Source: Rattus norvegicus (Eukaryota > Chordata > Mammalia > Rodentia > Muridae). Taken from it: DNA of 64,000 nt. The position numbers and the translations under genes are program-made. The notes under the pieces are model-generated. The model ran no database searches and was not told the origin of the DNA. It worked only from the letters and a program-made list of their open reading frames with translations. Positions 30,427 through 45,400 of this stretch are shown piece after piece (the stretch's first letter is position 1; each line of letters starts with the position of its first letter). The DNA lies in NCBI RefSeq assembly GCF_036323735.1, contig NC_086038.1, forward strand, positions 25,276,001-25,340,000. The letters run 5' to 3'.

Positions 30427-33400
30427 GTGAGTCCGCGCGCGGGACCGCGCAGCCGCGTCCCTCCGCGTCCCCGCCTGTGACCTGGTCCCAGGCTGCCCGG
30501 GGCCCTGATAGCTGCGAGGGCTCCGCGGCGGCGGCGCAGCTCGGCCCTGGCTCGGCCGCGCGCCGCCGAGCTCGCCAGCCCTACTGCGGAGCCGCGCGCG
30601 GACTCGCCGCTCGCTTGGGCCGCCTTGCGCTGCTGCGCGCAGTCGCCGGGGCAGCAGGCTCTCGCAGTTGTCGTTAGAGTTAAGTTTTTCCCTCCCTCGT
30701 CTTCGTTTACCGAAGCGCCTTTATTAAAGTTGTGTTTTTCCTTGTTGCACACTTTGGTTTGCAACTTTGGGACTGTCCCGTGGATCGACCTGCGATTGCG
30801 TTTGTATACTGACACCTGTGTTGCTTTTTTTTTTTTTTTTTTTTTTTTGTCTGATGGACCTGTCTTTTGAAATTAGAAATTTTTTTTATAGACCAAAGCT
30901 GTTTCGTGAGGCACAGTCTTAAAAATGTAAGGAAAGAGCTATTCCTAAAACCATTACTTTACTGCGATTGCATTTATCACTTCGGTATAGAAGAGTGATA
31001 GTTGTACAGTACTTTCGTGAGCTTTTTTTTCTTCGAAAATCATGTCCTCACAACATTTTTAGATTAAGTATTTCTTACATATTTGCAATTCTGAAACAAA
31101 CCTGCTTGGCTTTGCCCTATTGACTCCAAACGTTTGGGGGAGTTTGTTTGTTTTTGTTTTGCCTTTTTTATATAACATCACTTACTGTTTTCCTTGAAAA
31201 GCTTTGTCCAGAATTTATCGGAGTCTGTCAGTTGCCTCCTAAATGTTTGGACCATCTAATGGCACACTGGCCATGAATTAAAAAACAGAACAGCATGTTA
31301 GGGACTGGAATAGTAAGTAGTCCTTGTCAGCTGTTAGAGGGGAAACGAGATGCATAAAGTATGTTCCATGTTCTTTAAAGCATAAATTTGCCAACACCGG
31401 GGAGGCTGAAGCAGGAGGATTGCTACTTGAAGGGCTACAGAAAGAGCTGTAGGGCAGTGAGGACACAGCTAGAGATTGATTTTTATCTCTGACATGTAGA
31501 GGTAATTTCTATTTGATGCATTTCATGAAGTTGTGTATTTCTTTGTCCTGGTCCTGGAACCCAGAGCCTGTTTTGAAAGCATACGTCCGTTGGGCTACAC
31601 AGATTTTATTTTATTTTATTTTTTTTTTTTTTAAAGATGTATTCATTTATTATATGTAAGTACACTGTAGCTGTCTTCAGACACACCAGAAGAGGGCATC
31701 AGATCTCTTTAGAGATGGTTGTGAGCCACCATGTGGTTGCTGGGAATTGAACTCAGGACCTCTGGAAGAGTAGTCGGGTGCTCTTTACCACTGAGCCATC
31801 TCTCCAGCCCCACAGATTTTATTTTTGTGTTGTGTGCCTTCGTTTTGGATTTTGAGGTAGGGTCCCCGTTTAGCCCAGGCTGGTCCTGGAACTATTTTGT
31901 AAGGTCAGGCTGGTTTACAACGTCTGTGCCTTCCAGTTGCTGGAATTACAGATGTGTGTGGGTCTATGCCTTTCTGGGTTTTGTTTTTGTCTCAAAAACT
32001 TGTGTCTCACTGTATAAGCCAAACCGGCCTCAAAGTACCTGGGATTGCAGGTATGGACAGCAAGCAGCTGGGGATTGTCTGAGCAGCAGCTTTTTGATCT
32101 CTTTGACAGACAACCTCCTGTTGGCTGATGAGATCATCACTAATGGCTTTCATTCCTGTGAAAGTGATGACGATGACAGAGCATCACACGCAAGCTCTAG
32201 TGACTGGACTCCAAGGCCACGGATAGGTATGCTTTAGGCATGTGCACCTTTGAAACAATCACCCTTCCTTCCTTCCTTCCTTCCTTCCTTCCTTACTTCC
32301 TTCCTTCCTTCCCTCCCTCTTTCCCTCCCTCCTTCCCTCCCTTCTTCCCTCCTTCCCTCCTTCCGGAGACAAGGTATTTTATTATAGCCCAGGCTAGTTC
32401 AGTTGCCCTGCTGTTTTTTTTTGCAGCAGCCTTTGGAGTGTACCAAGGCTCTTTTTCACTTTTTCTTCTCTTTCTCTCCTTTCTTGATTTCTTTGACATT
32501 TTCATGTAAAAATGGCTTTAAACTCATGGAGTCTAGGATGAAAGGATGACATTGAGCTGATATTCCTAACTTTATCAGCAGCCCAGAGTGCTGGGATTAT
32601 AGGTGTGCTGTACCATGTCCCTTTGTCAGTGGCAAAGGATAGTCCTCCCGTCTTTTTTCTTGTATACTTTCATGTACCAGTCTTTGGGGTTGTTTGTTTG
32701 TGGCTGTTGTCTGCTTGCCTGTTGAGAAAGGATCACTTATAGCCTAGCCTGGCTTGAACTCATTGACATGTGTAGCCAGCACTTATTGGCCTTGAATATC
32801 TGAGCTTGTGTACAGATGCTGGGGATTACAGTTATTTGGTACCACCCCCACAGCTGCTTTTGTACCCACTTTACCATTTAGATTTAATTGCAAAGGTATT
32901 GGTAAGATTCTTTTTTTCTTGGCTTCCTGTATGCTAATCCCTGAGCTCACCAAGTCCCCCTAACCTTTAAAATACTTAAAACATCTAAGCTTAGTCAAAA
33001 TACCTAGACAGTCCAGGTAGTGGTGGCATGCACCTTTTTAATCTCTGCACTCAGGAAGCAGAGGCAGGAGAATCTCTTGAATTCTAGGCCAGCCCGATCT
33101 ACAGAGCAAGTTCCAGGACAGCCAGGGCTATGCAGAGAAACCCTGTCTCAAACCAAACCAACTAACCAAGCAAAAAAACCCTTATACCTAAGCACTTCCT
33201 CCCCAAACTCTGGATTAGTCAGATTAGTTAGGGATATGACAGGAAATATCTTTAAATTATATTCTTTGCATATAAATGTATCGATTGCTACCTCATTGGT
33301 TGAAAATATAGAGCACTTCCATTAGAAGGGGATGACGGGACTCTTTCTTCCCTTAATATAGGTCCATATACTTTTGTTCAGCAACACCTCATGATTGGCA

Positions 33401-36400
33401 CCGATCCTCGAACAATTCTTAAAGATTTATTACCAGAAACAATTCCTCCACCTGAGTTGGATGATATGACACTGTGGCAGATTGTTATTAATATCCTTTC
33501 AGAACCACCAAAGCGGAAAAAAAGAAAAGATATTAATACAATTGAAGATGCTGTGAAGTTACTACAAGAGTGCAAAAAGATAATAGTTCTGACTGGAGCT
33601 GGGGTAAGTAAGACACATGAAAACAGTAAAGAGAAAAAGCTAGTATATATTTTATTCCTTTTCCAGTTAATTTTTTTGTTTGCTTTGCTTTTGATGTAGT
33701 AGTCTTTGTTCATAAAAACTGAGGACAGCAGCATTTGCTAAACTAGTTCAGTGTTTTGAAAAGTTTAACAACTTTAAATCTTTGTATATTTATAGTACAA
33801 TTGGTAAGTGGAATTACGGGGTTTTTTGTTTGTTTTAAGATCATGTGTGAGAGAGAGAAGGGGGAGAAAGGAGGAGGAGAAAGAGGAGAAACACACACAC
33901 ACACAGAGATTAATTGATTGATTGATTTTTGCCTATATGCATACATGTGCATGGTATGCCTGGTACCCCACAGAGGCCACAAATGAGTATTGGGTTTCCA
34001 GGAATGTGGGCCACCATGTGGGTGCTGGCAAACGTGAGTTCTCTTTAAGGAGCAGCAAGTTCTCTTTCATGGCTAGGCTCTCTCTCTAGCTCCTGGACTT
34101 GTTTGGTTTTAATTTTATGTGTATGGGTGTTTTATCTGCATGTATGCTTCTCTGCCATTGTGTGAAGTGCTTAAGGAGTCCAGAAGGCATCAGATCTCCT
34201 GAAACTGTAGTGATAGATGTTTGTGAGCCTCCAAGTCCTCTGCAAGAGCATCAAGCCACCTTTTCAACCCCTAGAGCTCTTACACACTGAATCCTGGCTC
34301 CTCAAGATGACTTAGAAAAATCAGATCCTTTTGAAGTCTGTCATAGCAAGAGTCTAGTGGAGACAGTTTTCATGGAGAAAGTAGAAACTTAATATTAGGG
34401 AGTAAGTAACATTTTTACCTTTTTCTTCATTTTAACTTTGTAAGATTGTAGAGACTTGACCTTTTTCATTTGACTTGGTCTAAAACCAAGTCGTATTCTG
34501 TGTTATATAGTATGTTAGACATTGTTAGCAGCCAGAGCAGTTTGAGCAAAGTGAAAAGTATTAAATGATGATCAAGAATCTCAGTTGTGGGGCTGGAGAG
34601 ATGGCTCAGCGGTTAAGAGCACCCGACTACTCTTCCAGAGGTCCTGAGTTCAATTCCCAGCAACCACATGGTGGCTCACAACCATCTCTAAAGAGATCCG
34701 ATGCCCTCTTCTGGTGTGTCTGAAGACAGCTAACAGTGTACTCATATATAATAAATGAACAAAAAAAAAAAGAATCTCAGTTGTGGGAGGCAGAGGCAGG
34801 TGGGCGTGCCTGAAGCAGGTCAGTGTGCACAGCTTCTTAGCCCCAAGTAGGGTTAGTTTGGCCTACAGGTGTGATTCAGACAAGGAGACAAGGGTTGGCT
34901 TTTTTTTTTTTTAGGGAAAAATTTGTTTTATGTTTGGGTATGTGTTGTAGTTTGTGTGCTGTGGCACCTGTGGGAGTCCGTACATCCTGAGTTGGGAGTT
35001 GCTTGTTTCCTTCCTCTGTCAGTCTTGACTTCGGACTTGGTCAGAAGCACCTTAACTGACTGCTGAGCTATTCTGTATGTAGGCTTCCAGTGTTATTCTT
35101 GAAACAGGGGCTTACTCAGGTCTGGCCTGGAACTTGGCAGAGATCCTCCCAGCTATGGGATTATTCCAGGTATGTACTACCATGCCTGGCTGGCTGGCTG
35201 GCTGGCTGGCTTTCTTTCTTTTTTTCTTTCTTTCTCTATAGCCTTGGATGATTTCAAACTTTCTTCTCTTTCTGAAGAATTGGGATTAGAGTTGTATTCC
35301 AGAGACATTTTTTTCTTTTACTCCAAGTTGAATGAATCCTGTAAATCTGGAATGAAATAAAGCTTGTCAATTCCCCTACTGGGAGTGTTAAGATTTATCT
35401 GAAGAAAAAGGATTATATCTAAAAGTTTTGTAGTTTTTATTTATTTAGAGACAGTATCACACTATGTAGCTCTGGCTAGCCTAGAACTTCCTTTGTAGAC
35501 CAGGCTGACCTCAAACTTGTAGAGATATAGTCCTACTCTGCCTCCCAAATGCAAAGATTAAAGGCCAGTGTCATCATACCTGTTTATTAAAATTTATTAA
35601 GATTTGTGTACCCATGTGTAGTAACACATGCTTTTAATTCCAGCACTCAGGAGGCAGAGACAGGTGAATCTGAAAGTTGAAGTCCAGCCTGGTCTACAGA
35701 GCAAGTTCCCAGACAACCAGGGCCACACAGAGAAACCTTATCTTGAAAAACCCCCAATTTCTTTTTTAGTTTGTTTGCTGGTATGTGTGTGATGTGTATA
35801 TGTGTGTATGCACATGTACGCACACACATGAGGATGTCAAGAGGACAACTTGCAAGCATTCTTACGTGTGGTTCCAGGCATCAAACAGGTGGTAGCATGG
35901 TAGCCTTTAGCTACCAAGACATCTCACTGTCTCATTGTTGTAATTTATTGTTTTCGCTGCTGGAGTTGTGAACCCAGGACTTAACCATGTGTCAGGCACA
36001 GACACTGTACAACTGACTTTATCCTTAGCCCTTTTTACATTACTTAGGGTGGCTACCTGAACTTAAGTGATCATGCCTCAGCTGTCTTAGCTCTGACTAT
36101 AGACTTGTGCCACTGTTCTGGGTTTTAATCATTACAATTTATAATTAAAAATACATTCCTAGTTGGATACGGTAATGCATTTCCTTTAATCCCAGCCTAG
36201 CATTTGACTCTCAGGACCTTACTGTGCTGACGAACTTCAGCATTAGGATGTAGAGACAGGCAGATCCTTGAAGCCTAATGGCTACCCAGCCTATCTCAGA
36301 TAATGAGAAGCTAGGTGTCCTATGCTTGGGGAGGCAGAGGCAGGGGTAGGGGTGTGTGTGTGTGTGTACAGTGAGATCCTGTCAAAAGACAAAAAACAAC

Positions 36401-39400
36401 CCATAAATAAGTAAATAAATGATACATTTTTGGGCTGGAACGATGGCTCAGAACTTAAGAAGTCTTACTGTTAGGCAGGGAGCCCAGGTTCAGTTCCCAG
36501 CACCAATATGGCAGTTCACAACTGCATGCATGATTGGTTTCTGACATCTGTGAATACCAGGCGCCTATGTAGAACACATACATGTAGGCTTCCCTACGTT
36601 CATATAAAATAAAAATACAGCCTAATGGCTTCTGAAAAAACCTTTGCTGTGATATGTGTTAGGCAGTTCTAAGGCCTAAACATCATACCCAGGACCCCAC
36701 CCCCTTTTCTGAGAATGATTTTGCTTCTGTGATTGTCTCCAGCTAGTCTTGGAAATCAGAACCCACATAGCCCTTTAGTTTCCTTTAGTGTCTAAGACTT
36801 CAAGCATGAACCATTGTGCTCAGTCTATAATACAGTATTGAAATAAATTTCAAGACTTGAGTATTCTTGGGGTAGTAAAAGCTGGCCATCTGAGAATAGT
36901 TTGGAATGATTGGTAGAAAGTCTTACATACTTTTGATTAAAAAATGGAATTGATTTACTCCAACCAATTTTATTTAATTTGTTTAAATACTCAAAGGGTT
37001 AAGATTAGCCCATTAAAAACAGTATGTGGCAGATTTAATAATACTTAATAATTTATGTATTTTACATGTATTTGAAGTGAGGCTTGTAGTATTTCTGTTC
37101 AAACTTTGATTTTTTTTTTCATCCCTTACCACTAAGTTGTATGTACCAAAGGCACTAGCTATGAAGGCAGACAATTTTTTTTTTTAATTAACTTGAATAT
37201 TTCTTATGTACATTTCGAGTGTTATTTCCTTTCCCGGTTTCCGGGCAAACATCCCCCTCCCCCCTCCCCTTCCTTATGGGTGTTCCCCTCCCCATCCTCC
37301 TCCCCATTGCCGCCCTCCCCCCAACAATCTAGTTCACTGGGGGTTCAGTCTTAGAGGACCAAGGGTTTCTCCTTCCACTGGTGATCTTACTAGGATATTC
37401 ATTGCTACCTATGAGGTCAGAGTCCAGGGTCAGTCCATGTATAGTCTTTAGGTAGTGGCTTAGTCCCTGGAAGCTCTGGTTGCTTGGCATTGTTGTACCT
37501 ATGGGGTCTCGAGCCCCTTCAAGCTCTTCCAGTTCTTTCTCTGATTCCTTCAACGGGGGTCCTATTCTCAGTTCAGTGGTTTGCTGCTGGCATTCGCCTC
37601 TGTGTTTGCTGTATTCTGGCTGTCTCTCTCAGGAGCGATCTACATCCGGCTCCTGTCAGCCTGCACTTCTTTGCTTCATCCATCTTGTCTAATTGGGTGG
37701 CTGTATATGTATGGGCCACATGTGGGGCAGGCTCTGAATTGGTGTTCCTTCTGTGTCTGTTTTAATCTTGAAGGCAGACAATTTAATGGGGTGAATTATG
37801 TCTTGTATATTTCAGGTTTCTGTTTCCTGTGGGATACCTGACTTCAGATCAAGAGATGGTATTTATGCTCGCCTTGCTGTGGACTTCCCGGATCTCCCAG
37901 ATCCTCAAGCCATGTTCGATATTGAGTATTTTAGAAAAGACCCAAGACCATTCTTCAAGTTTGCAAAGGTGTCACAAGTTTTTGTCTTTATGAAAAGGAG
38001 TTCTCATGTGTAGGCTTCTTAAGTTTACATCATTGCCCAGTGACTGGGAGGCTACCAGTGTGCTATGGTAGCCAGAACTTAGGTTGTTTTAGGACTGATT
38101 TTTAAATAATGTACTTTTGGTCTTTTGCCTGTGTATCTCGCCCTCTCCTTTGGAAGTTTGTAGATCAGATAAAAAAATGACCTGTTTTTACTTTTAATCT
38201 TTTTCTGGGTCATAAAGGTTATAGGACCTACTGTGGTATGTTTTGTAGTGGACAAGTTTTAACATACGCATCTGTTTGAAAATGACTTTTAACAACTGAA
38301 GGTTGAGATGACATGTTTGGTAACCATTACAGAGTCTCTAGTGTTTGTAGTTCATAAGTCAGTCACCATAGCTGCATGTGGCTATCGAATACTTGACGTG
38401 GAATGACACAAGTGGAGGGCATACTTACTGAATTTTAAAGACTTTGCTAAAGGAAAGTGAAATATGCTAATTGTACCTATTAAATACTAACAAGCCAACA
38501 AATATTATGTTTGATGATATGTTCAGGAGCCAGGTGTAGCAATGCATTCCTGCAGTTCCAGGGTTCAGGGGCAGACAGGAGACTTCATGGTCAGCCAGGG
38601 ATAGACTCCTTCAACAACAAAGCAGTAAGAATTTTTTATTAGGCATTTGAAAATTTCACTTTGATGTGAACTAAAAAATTTGAACGCTTGGCTCCTGTGT
38701 CTGCTTGTGCAGTTCTGCTATAGAATATAAAGTTTATATAAACTGTCCCAAGATTTTAGTCACTAGAAATTTTGCAAGATTTTTTTCTGCAGTTTAATCT
38801 TAAATTGTTTAGTTTTGAGACAGTCCGATGTAGGCCAGGCTGGTCTTGGATTTCGTTTAGCCATGGGTGGCCTTTGAACCTCTTGAGCCTCCAGCTCCCA
38901 TCTGGTGGGATTATTGGTTGGCAGGAGCTACTGCTGTGGCTGGCTATAGTTCATTGTTATGGAACTTGGACATAAATTTAGAGGCTCTTCTGGTCTAGAG
39001 AAATGTTTTCGAGAAGTCTTTAAGCTTCATCTCTGGCACAGTGGAGTGGTGAGTGGTGGTGTACATGCCAGAGTGCCCCTGTGGATGTGACAGCACTACT
39101 TTCGGGGGTTGGGCTCCCCTACCTACATCATATGAGAGTTCCTGGAATAGAACTCAGGTCAGCAGATTTGGAAACAAACTTGTACTCACCAATCAATCTC
39201 ACACTTTGTAAACCCTAAGGTGGAATAGAAAGGCTGTCTTCATAGAGTACAGTCACAGGATTGTAAGGGAAGGCTCTTAACTCTTGCCTCAGCATCCTGG
39301 GTTCTGGGGTTAGAGGGATGGCCATACTTTGCAGCTAAGGTGTACTATTGGAAGCTGTGATGCTATACTGTTTCAAAGAACACCAGTTGACTTTTTAATG

Positions 39401-42400
39401 GATGCAGGCAGGACCCTGGTGTTTTATGGCGTCTGTTGTGAAGTGGACAGGGATGTACCAAGGCTAGCAGGTAACTAAAAGTTACCTTCATCTTCTACAG
39501 GCATAGCTACTTAGTAACTGTATGTTAGTATCCCTACAATTTTTCTTGTAAATTCTGTTAAGAGTTGGGGAACTGCATTGTCAGAACTAGTCAATTTTTT
39601 TTCACTATTTTACCAGGATTATCAAGTGTAGATACATACCTAAAATTGAAAGTTCCATATATTTTTTTAAATTACATTTACTTATTTACAATGTGTAGGT
39701 GTATGGGCAAGCATTATTTTGTTCCTCTTTAGGGGACTATAAGGACTAGAATTCCAGTAAGCCTAGCTCTCCAATAATGTGTAATAAGCCAGTTTTTATG
39801 TCCCTACCAGGGTTCAGGAGGTGGAGGCAGGAGGATCTCAAGAGTTAAGGCCAGTCTCTGTTAAACACTTGAGTTCCAGGCCCTCCTGGGTTAGAGAGAA
39901 ATAGTACATAGTGATAGAGCATTTTTTAGCACAAGGCCCCAGATTTTGCTTCCCACAAAGGACACACGTGCTAACGTGCTAAAGTACATTTTTCTTATAT
40001 TTTAATTGGGTTTTTAGGGCAGGCTAGAGGCATAGAAAATAAGCCTTTGATAAATAAAAAGGTAAATGGATAAGCAAAGTGGCCTTAGTTTATGGATGAT
40101 ACTCTATTTGTAGACCCTAAAAGCTTCACCAGAGAACTCCCCCTTTCTATCTGTCACTTAACAAACATGGCTGGGAAGAAAGTCTGGAAAGTCTTCGTAG
40201 CCGTCTTAGACAGCAGAGGCTGGAGAGATGAGCCAGTGGCTATGAGTACATACTGCATACACACCGCAGAGGTCAGCTTCCAGCATCTGTGTCCGAGGCT
40301 CTACACCTGCTCGTCATCACCAGTCACAGGACAGTCACATGCTGCTTGCTGGCCTTCAGGCCTCCACTTCTATGGCACCTGCATTCTGGACACCCCCCCC
40401 CCCCACACACACACACACATAATTAAAAGCTTTAAAATGGGGGCAGTTAAGAACACTTGTTCTTGCACAGGTGATCTGGTTGGTTCCTACCACCTATATG
40501 GTAGCTCACAACCATCCATTACTCCTCTTCATTTCTCTTTTCTGGCATCCTTGGGCACCAAGCAAGCATGTGGTACATATATATTACCTTCAGGCAAAAC
40601 ACTCATGCATATAAAATTTCTTCTTAATATAAAAAACCAAGGGTTAGGGATGGTAGGTAGCACAGGTCTTTAATCTCAGTCCTTTGGAGTTAGAAGCAAA
40701 TGGATCTGTGTCCTGGACCAGCTAGAGCTACATAGTAAGACCCTGTCTCTAATTCAGTTTTATAATTGAACTATGTATAATATAACATATGTATAATGCT
40801 CTACATCGTCATGTGTGTGGGTTTTGCACGTACATGTTCAAGTTCCGTAGGAATTAGTTCATAGCCTCCCTAATTGAAATTCTTTTATTTGGTTAGTCAA
40901 GTTGACATACTATCAAATTTTGCTTATTTTCTGATATGTGATGAAATATATAATTCCACACGAGTGATGACCTAGGAATTACTTTAAGTAGACAGTAAGT
41001 GCATATTTTTATGGCACACATGTCGTATATACATTACAGAATGGCTGTATTGTTAGTAACATCCATTATTTCACATACATATTTCTACTCTTACATTAAG
41101 ACATTGTAGATATACAATATTAATTGTAATCACTGTTATACAATAGATCGTCTAAACATCGTTCTCCCTCAGATTATATGTGTCTGCTCACTAGCTTCTC
41201 CCCAATCTTATTCTACCCCATTATATGAGAATTAATTGTTAATAACTGAGAGCTGTCACATGAACACTATTAAATTCTACTGTGTCATTTCTAAGACAGC
41301 CACGTCTACTTACAGATCATCTCTGACTTCTTTTTCTATATGAGACCATATAGATATAGCCCACAAATCCTAAAATATTCACTGTTATGACCCTGTACAG
41401 AAAGTGTGTTCTGTTAAAATTAACTGTCCTTCAAGATGTAGCTGTCAAAAAGTTGAGTGGAGTTTAATGGTTGAAATAAGTGTGAGGAGGGGTCTTACTG
41501 GAATTTCTGTTTGACATCTTCCCTTTATGGGCATGTGTGTGGTATGTGCAGGTGTAGGTGTACATGCCACAGGTGCTGGCTAGAAGTAGACTTGGGTATT
41601 TATCATTGTTCTCTCCACTCTGTGGAGGCAGAGTATCCTACTACTAGACTGTCCAGCTGGAGTCCTGTTTCTGCCTCCTGCACGAAGGAGTTACAGCACT
41701 GGGCCTCAGTTTACAGTGGGAAGTCTTCCCTCTGAGCTGGTCTCTCCAGCCCTTCACTTTTTTTCTGTGTTGCTAGGAATTAATTGATCTCTGCATCCTC
41801 CCATGCCTCTAGCCTTTTAAGTCTTCATAGAATGGAAAATTAGGTCACTACACCAAACTCAACTGGTTTCCTATGGTCTACAACTCTAAGATTAGGTGAA
41901 TTTTTTTTTTTACTTTTTCAGCCTCTCTGCCTCTACCTCCGAGGGCTGGGATTAAAGGTGTGTGCCACCAACACCACACAGGGGATTTTTTTTTTTTTTT
42001 TTTAAAGAAATTTAAACTTTTGATCTAAACTTTTTGAACAGAATAGCCCAACATGGTTGGTTTCTTAAAATCCTTTAGGATATTTAGACTTGACCTATCT
42101 TTTTGATTTGGAATAACTAACCATACCTTATAAACTCTAAGCTATTTGATTTATAGAAGACTTTTTAGACTCAGTTTATATAAGGCAAGGTTTTCATTAA
42201 AAGTTTTTAGAGGGGCTGGAGAGATGGCTCAGTGGTTAAGAGCACCAACTGCTCTTCCGGAGGTCCTGAGTTCAAATCCCAGCAACCACATGGTGGCTCA
42301 CAACCATCCATAATGAGATCTGATGCCCTCTTCTTTGTGTCTGAAGACAGCTTCGGTGTACTTATATATAATTAATAAATCTTTAAAAAAAGTTTTTAGA

Positions 42401-45400
42401 ATTTTTAGACTTTATAGAATATTTTTAGCTATTTCTTAGTGGGATTACAGGCATGTGCTACTCAGTCCAGCCTCCTGAATGTTTTCTGTCTGCATTAAAT
42501 GGAGAGCACAAATCAGACAGAAACCATCATATGTGCACTAACTTCAGTTTTTGCTTAATACAACCAGAAAGATTACATACACCCTTGTGACTAGCTTGCT
42601 TTGTTCATGTGTGTCATGGACTATTTTTTAGTTCAGTGCATGAGAGCCCCCTCATTCTCTCAGTGGCTGAATATCCCACTGTATGGATGTACTTACTATA
42701 CAACTAGTTTCCATACTGATGCACACTCATTTGTGTTTAGCTTTTGCTAACATTATGATGGGTTAAAGCCTTAATGTAAGGAAACAGATAGTGAAAGCTA
42801 CTTTTAAGAAAAAAGAAACTTCCTTGTCACAGTCCTTTAACTAAATGAAATTGAATAAAAACTCTATTAAAAGTTAGGAGGAAGAGAAGCTGGAGAGGAG
42901 AGATGGCTCAGCAGTCAAGAGCACTGGCAGCTCTTCCAAAGGACCTGGGTTCAGTTGCTAGCATCCACATGGCAGCTCACAACTGTTTATATAACTCCAG
43001 TTCCAGGGGACCTGACACCCTCACACAGACATACATGCAGGCAAAATATCAATGCACATATACATAAATAAATAATAAATAAATGTATATATTTAAAAAG
43101 TTGGGAGGACCAAAATTGATACTTTTTCTCTGATCTTTTTGCCATGTGTATATCTGAATTCTTTGTTTTTAAAGAAGAAACAGCATTGAAGCATTATTTG
43201 GGGGGAAAAACACACACACAAAATCCAGCAACTCAGCATTCATGAGCAGCTCTGTTCTATACCAGTATGTGCCTGTGCAGTGGAAGGAAAGCAATTTTGG
43301 TAAGGAATTAAAACTTCAGCTTTAAACTCCCAGCAGGTTGATATTTATCAATGATGACTCAAAAAGAAAGTTTTAAATAATATATTGACAGCCATTTTTT
43401 TTTAGTTGTGAAGTCACCATACCTTTAATATCTGTAATTTCAGTGTAAAGTTTCCCCCTTTTTCCTTAAAGAAAAACAATCTGAATTTGCAGCCAACAAA
43501 ATTTAGATGTACCTAAGGTATGTATTTCTTCTGACTAACATTATTAAGTCATCCACTATGATGTGTTTATGGGTCACCTAATCTTGTACTTTAAGAGGCC
43601 AAGTTCAGTAACTGCTGAGTTTTCATACAGTAACAATCTTTTTCTAGGGACCATCCATTTAGATGTGTTAAAATGTTCATGTATTTTGGTTATTACAGTA
43701 CGTACATGGGGGCTATTGTTAGTACCTAGGGATAACTGATATGCATCTTTCATTAATGTAAACTTTTTTCTGCCTTTTGCATTATATAGGAAATATATCC
43801 CGGACAGTTCCAGCCATCTCTGTGTCACAAATTCATAGCTTTGTCAGATAAGGAAGGAAAACTACTTCGAAATTATACTCAAAATATAGATACCTTGGAG
43901 CAGGTTGCAGGAATCCAAAGGATCATTCAGTGTCATGGTTAGTAAAAGTCACAGTGGCTTTCTGTAGGGTGCTTATTGTAATAGAATATTCATGCTTGGA
44001 AAGAAGCTATCTAGTAACGAGATTAAGCATTAATTGTTTAATCTTGAATGTACAAAAATAGAGGAGGATAAAAAAATAAAGGCCTCAGATGTGGTGGGTA
44101 TATATTTTGATAACAAGTTTTAGGCTAGCCTTGACTACAAGACACAAGCAAGCTAAGGTAACTCAATTGGAATCTTCTAGCTGCAGCTTTAAGCACTTGC
44201 AGAGTTGTGTTATTACAAATAGTTTTGGAGGATGAGGACTACATGTACATATATTAGTATGTAACTGTATCCATGTATTATATTCCTTACAAGACTTTGC
44301 AGGAGAATCCAGGTTAAAGTTGTCATGGTGAGGCTGGAGAGACGGCTCAGCAGTTAGGAGCATTAAGAGCACTGACTGCTCTCCCAGGCATCCTGTGTTC
44401 AATCCCCAGTTACCCACAGGATGGTTCACAACTATCTATATATGAGCTGATTCCCTCTTCTGACATGTAGCTGTGCGTGCAGATACAGCAGTCGTTATAC
44501 ATAAAATTTTAGTAAGTCTTCATGGAGTAAGCCACAAAGTCTTTCAATAAAAGTTATATATTGGTTGTTTTAGGTTCCTTTGCAACAGCATCTTGCCTGA
44601 TTTGTAAATACAAAGTTGATTGTGAAGCTGTTCGTGGAGATATTTTTAATCAGGTAATTTAATTCATCTCACTTCATTCACTTTTGGTTGTATCCTCATC
44701 TTTTCCTCTCTTGTGAGAAGTACGTGCTGTACGGAGTGTGTTAGAAATTCTGGTGTAAATAGGCCATCTTTCTCTACCTTAAGTAGAAGATCCCTTTGCA
44801 CGGAGGATGTTAGAGCACACCACTTGAAAGCTGAGGGCAGGGGATTGATTGAGAGAGCAGGCTAACCTGAGCTGGATAGAGTAGAAGTTTTTATGTTGCT
44901 CCATTGGTAGAATGGCTGCTTAGCATTTGTAGTCCTGGGATTGCTCTCTAGTACCAATAAATCTGGTGTGTGGGCACATGCCTGAAATCCTAACATTTAG
45001 GTAATTGGGAGTTGAAGGTCATGGTCACCTACAAACAAGTTTGAGGCCAGCCCTCATTACATGAGACCCTTTCTCAACCAACCAACCTAAAATCCTCCAT
45101 AATACACTTAACTACCTCCTTATAATCTAGGCCCAAAACTGGAGGCTTGGTTATAAGTTGCAGGGAATACCTCTGCATTAGTCATTTAAAACACTTTAGG
45201 GCTAGAGAGATGGCTCAGTGGTTAAGAGCACTGACTGCTCTTCCAGAGGTCCTGAGCTCCAATCCCAGCAACCACATGGTGGCTCACAACCATCTCTAAT
45301 GAGATCTGATGCCCTCTTCTGGTGTGTCTGAAGACAGCTACAGTATACTTAGAAATAATAAATCTTAAAAAAAATTCAAAATGATAGTGAAGTATTTATT

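Larger units (their letters stand above)
29570..30670. promoter_or_regulatory. Sirt1: CpG island and Sirt1 promoter
   Basis: Abrupt rise in G+C and dense CpG against an AT-rich, CpG-poor background, spanning the proximal promoter, exon 1 and the start of intron 1. This is the usual setting of a housekeeping promoter. The transcription start is inferred to lie within roughly 100 bp upstream of the ATG. No SINE is inserted anywhere in the island. Confidence 0.85.
33604..37815 (+). other. Sirt1 intron 3
   Basis: Holds reverse B3 copies (33905-34093, 34105-34272), a B2 (34591-34769), a (TGGC)n run (35187-35212), B1 copies (35438-35582 minus, 35607-35752 plus), a B3 (36432-36620) and a LINE-1 3' end directly before exon 4. 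Confidence 0.85.

Noticed and set aside
29538..30815. 425-codon open frame on the minus strand across the CpG island
   Set aside because: It mirrors GC-rich Sirt1 promoter and exon 1. The product is Arg/Pro/Gly-rich with no family resemblance, and length is explained by the scarcity of stop codons in CpG-rich DNA.
37206..37841. Overlapping + ORFs before Sirt1 exon 4
   Set aside because: Antisense reading of the LINE-1 3' UTR; only the part from 37816 is real coding sequence.
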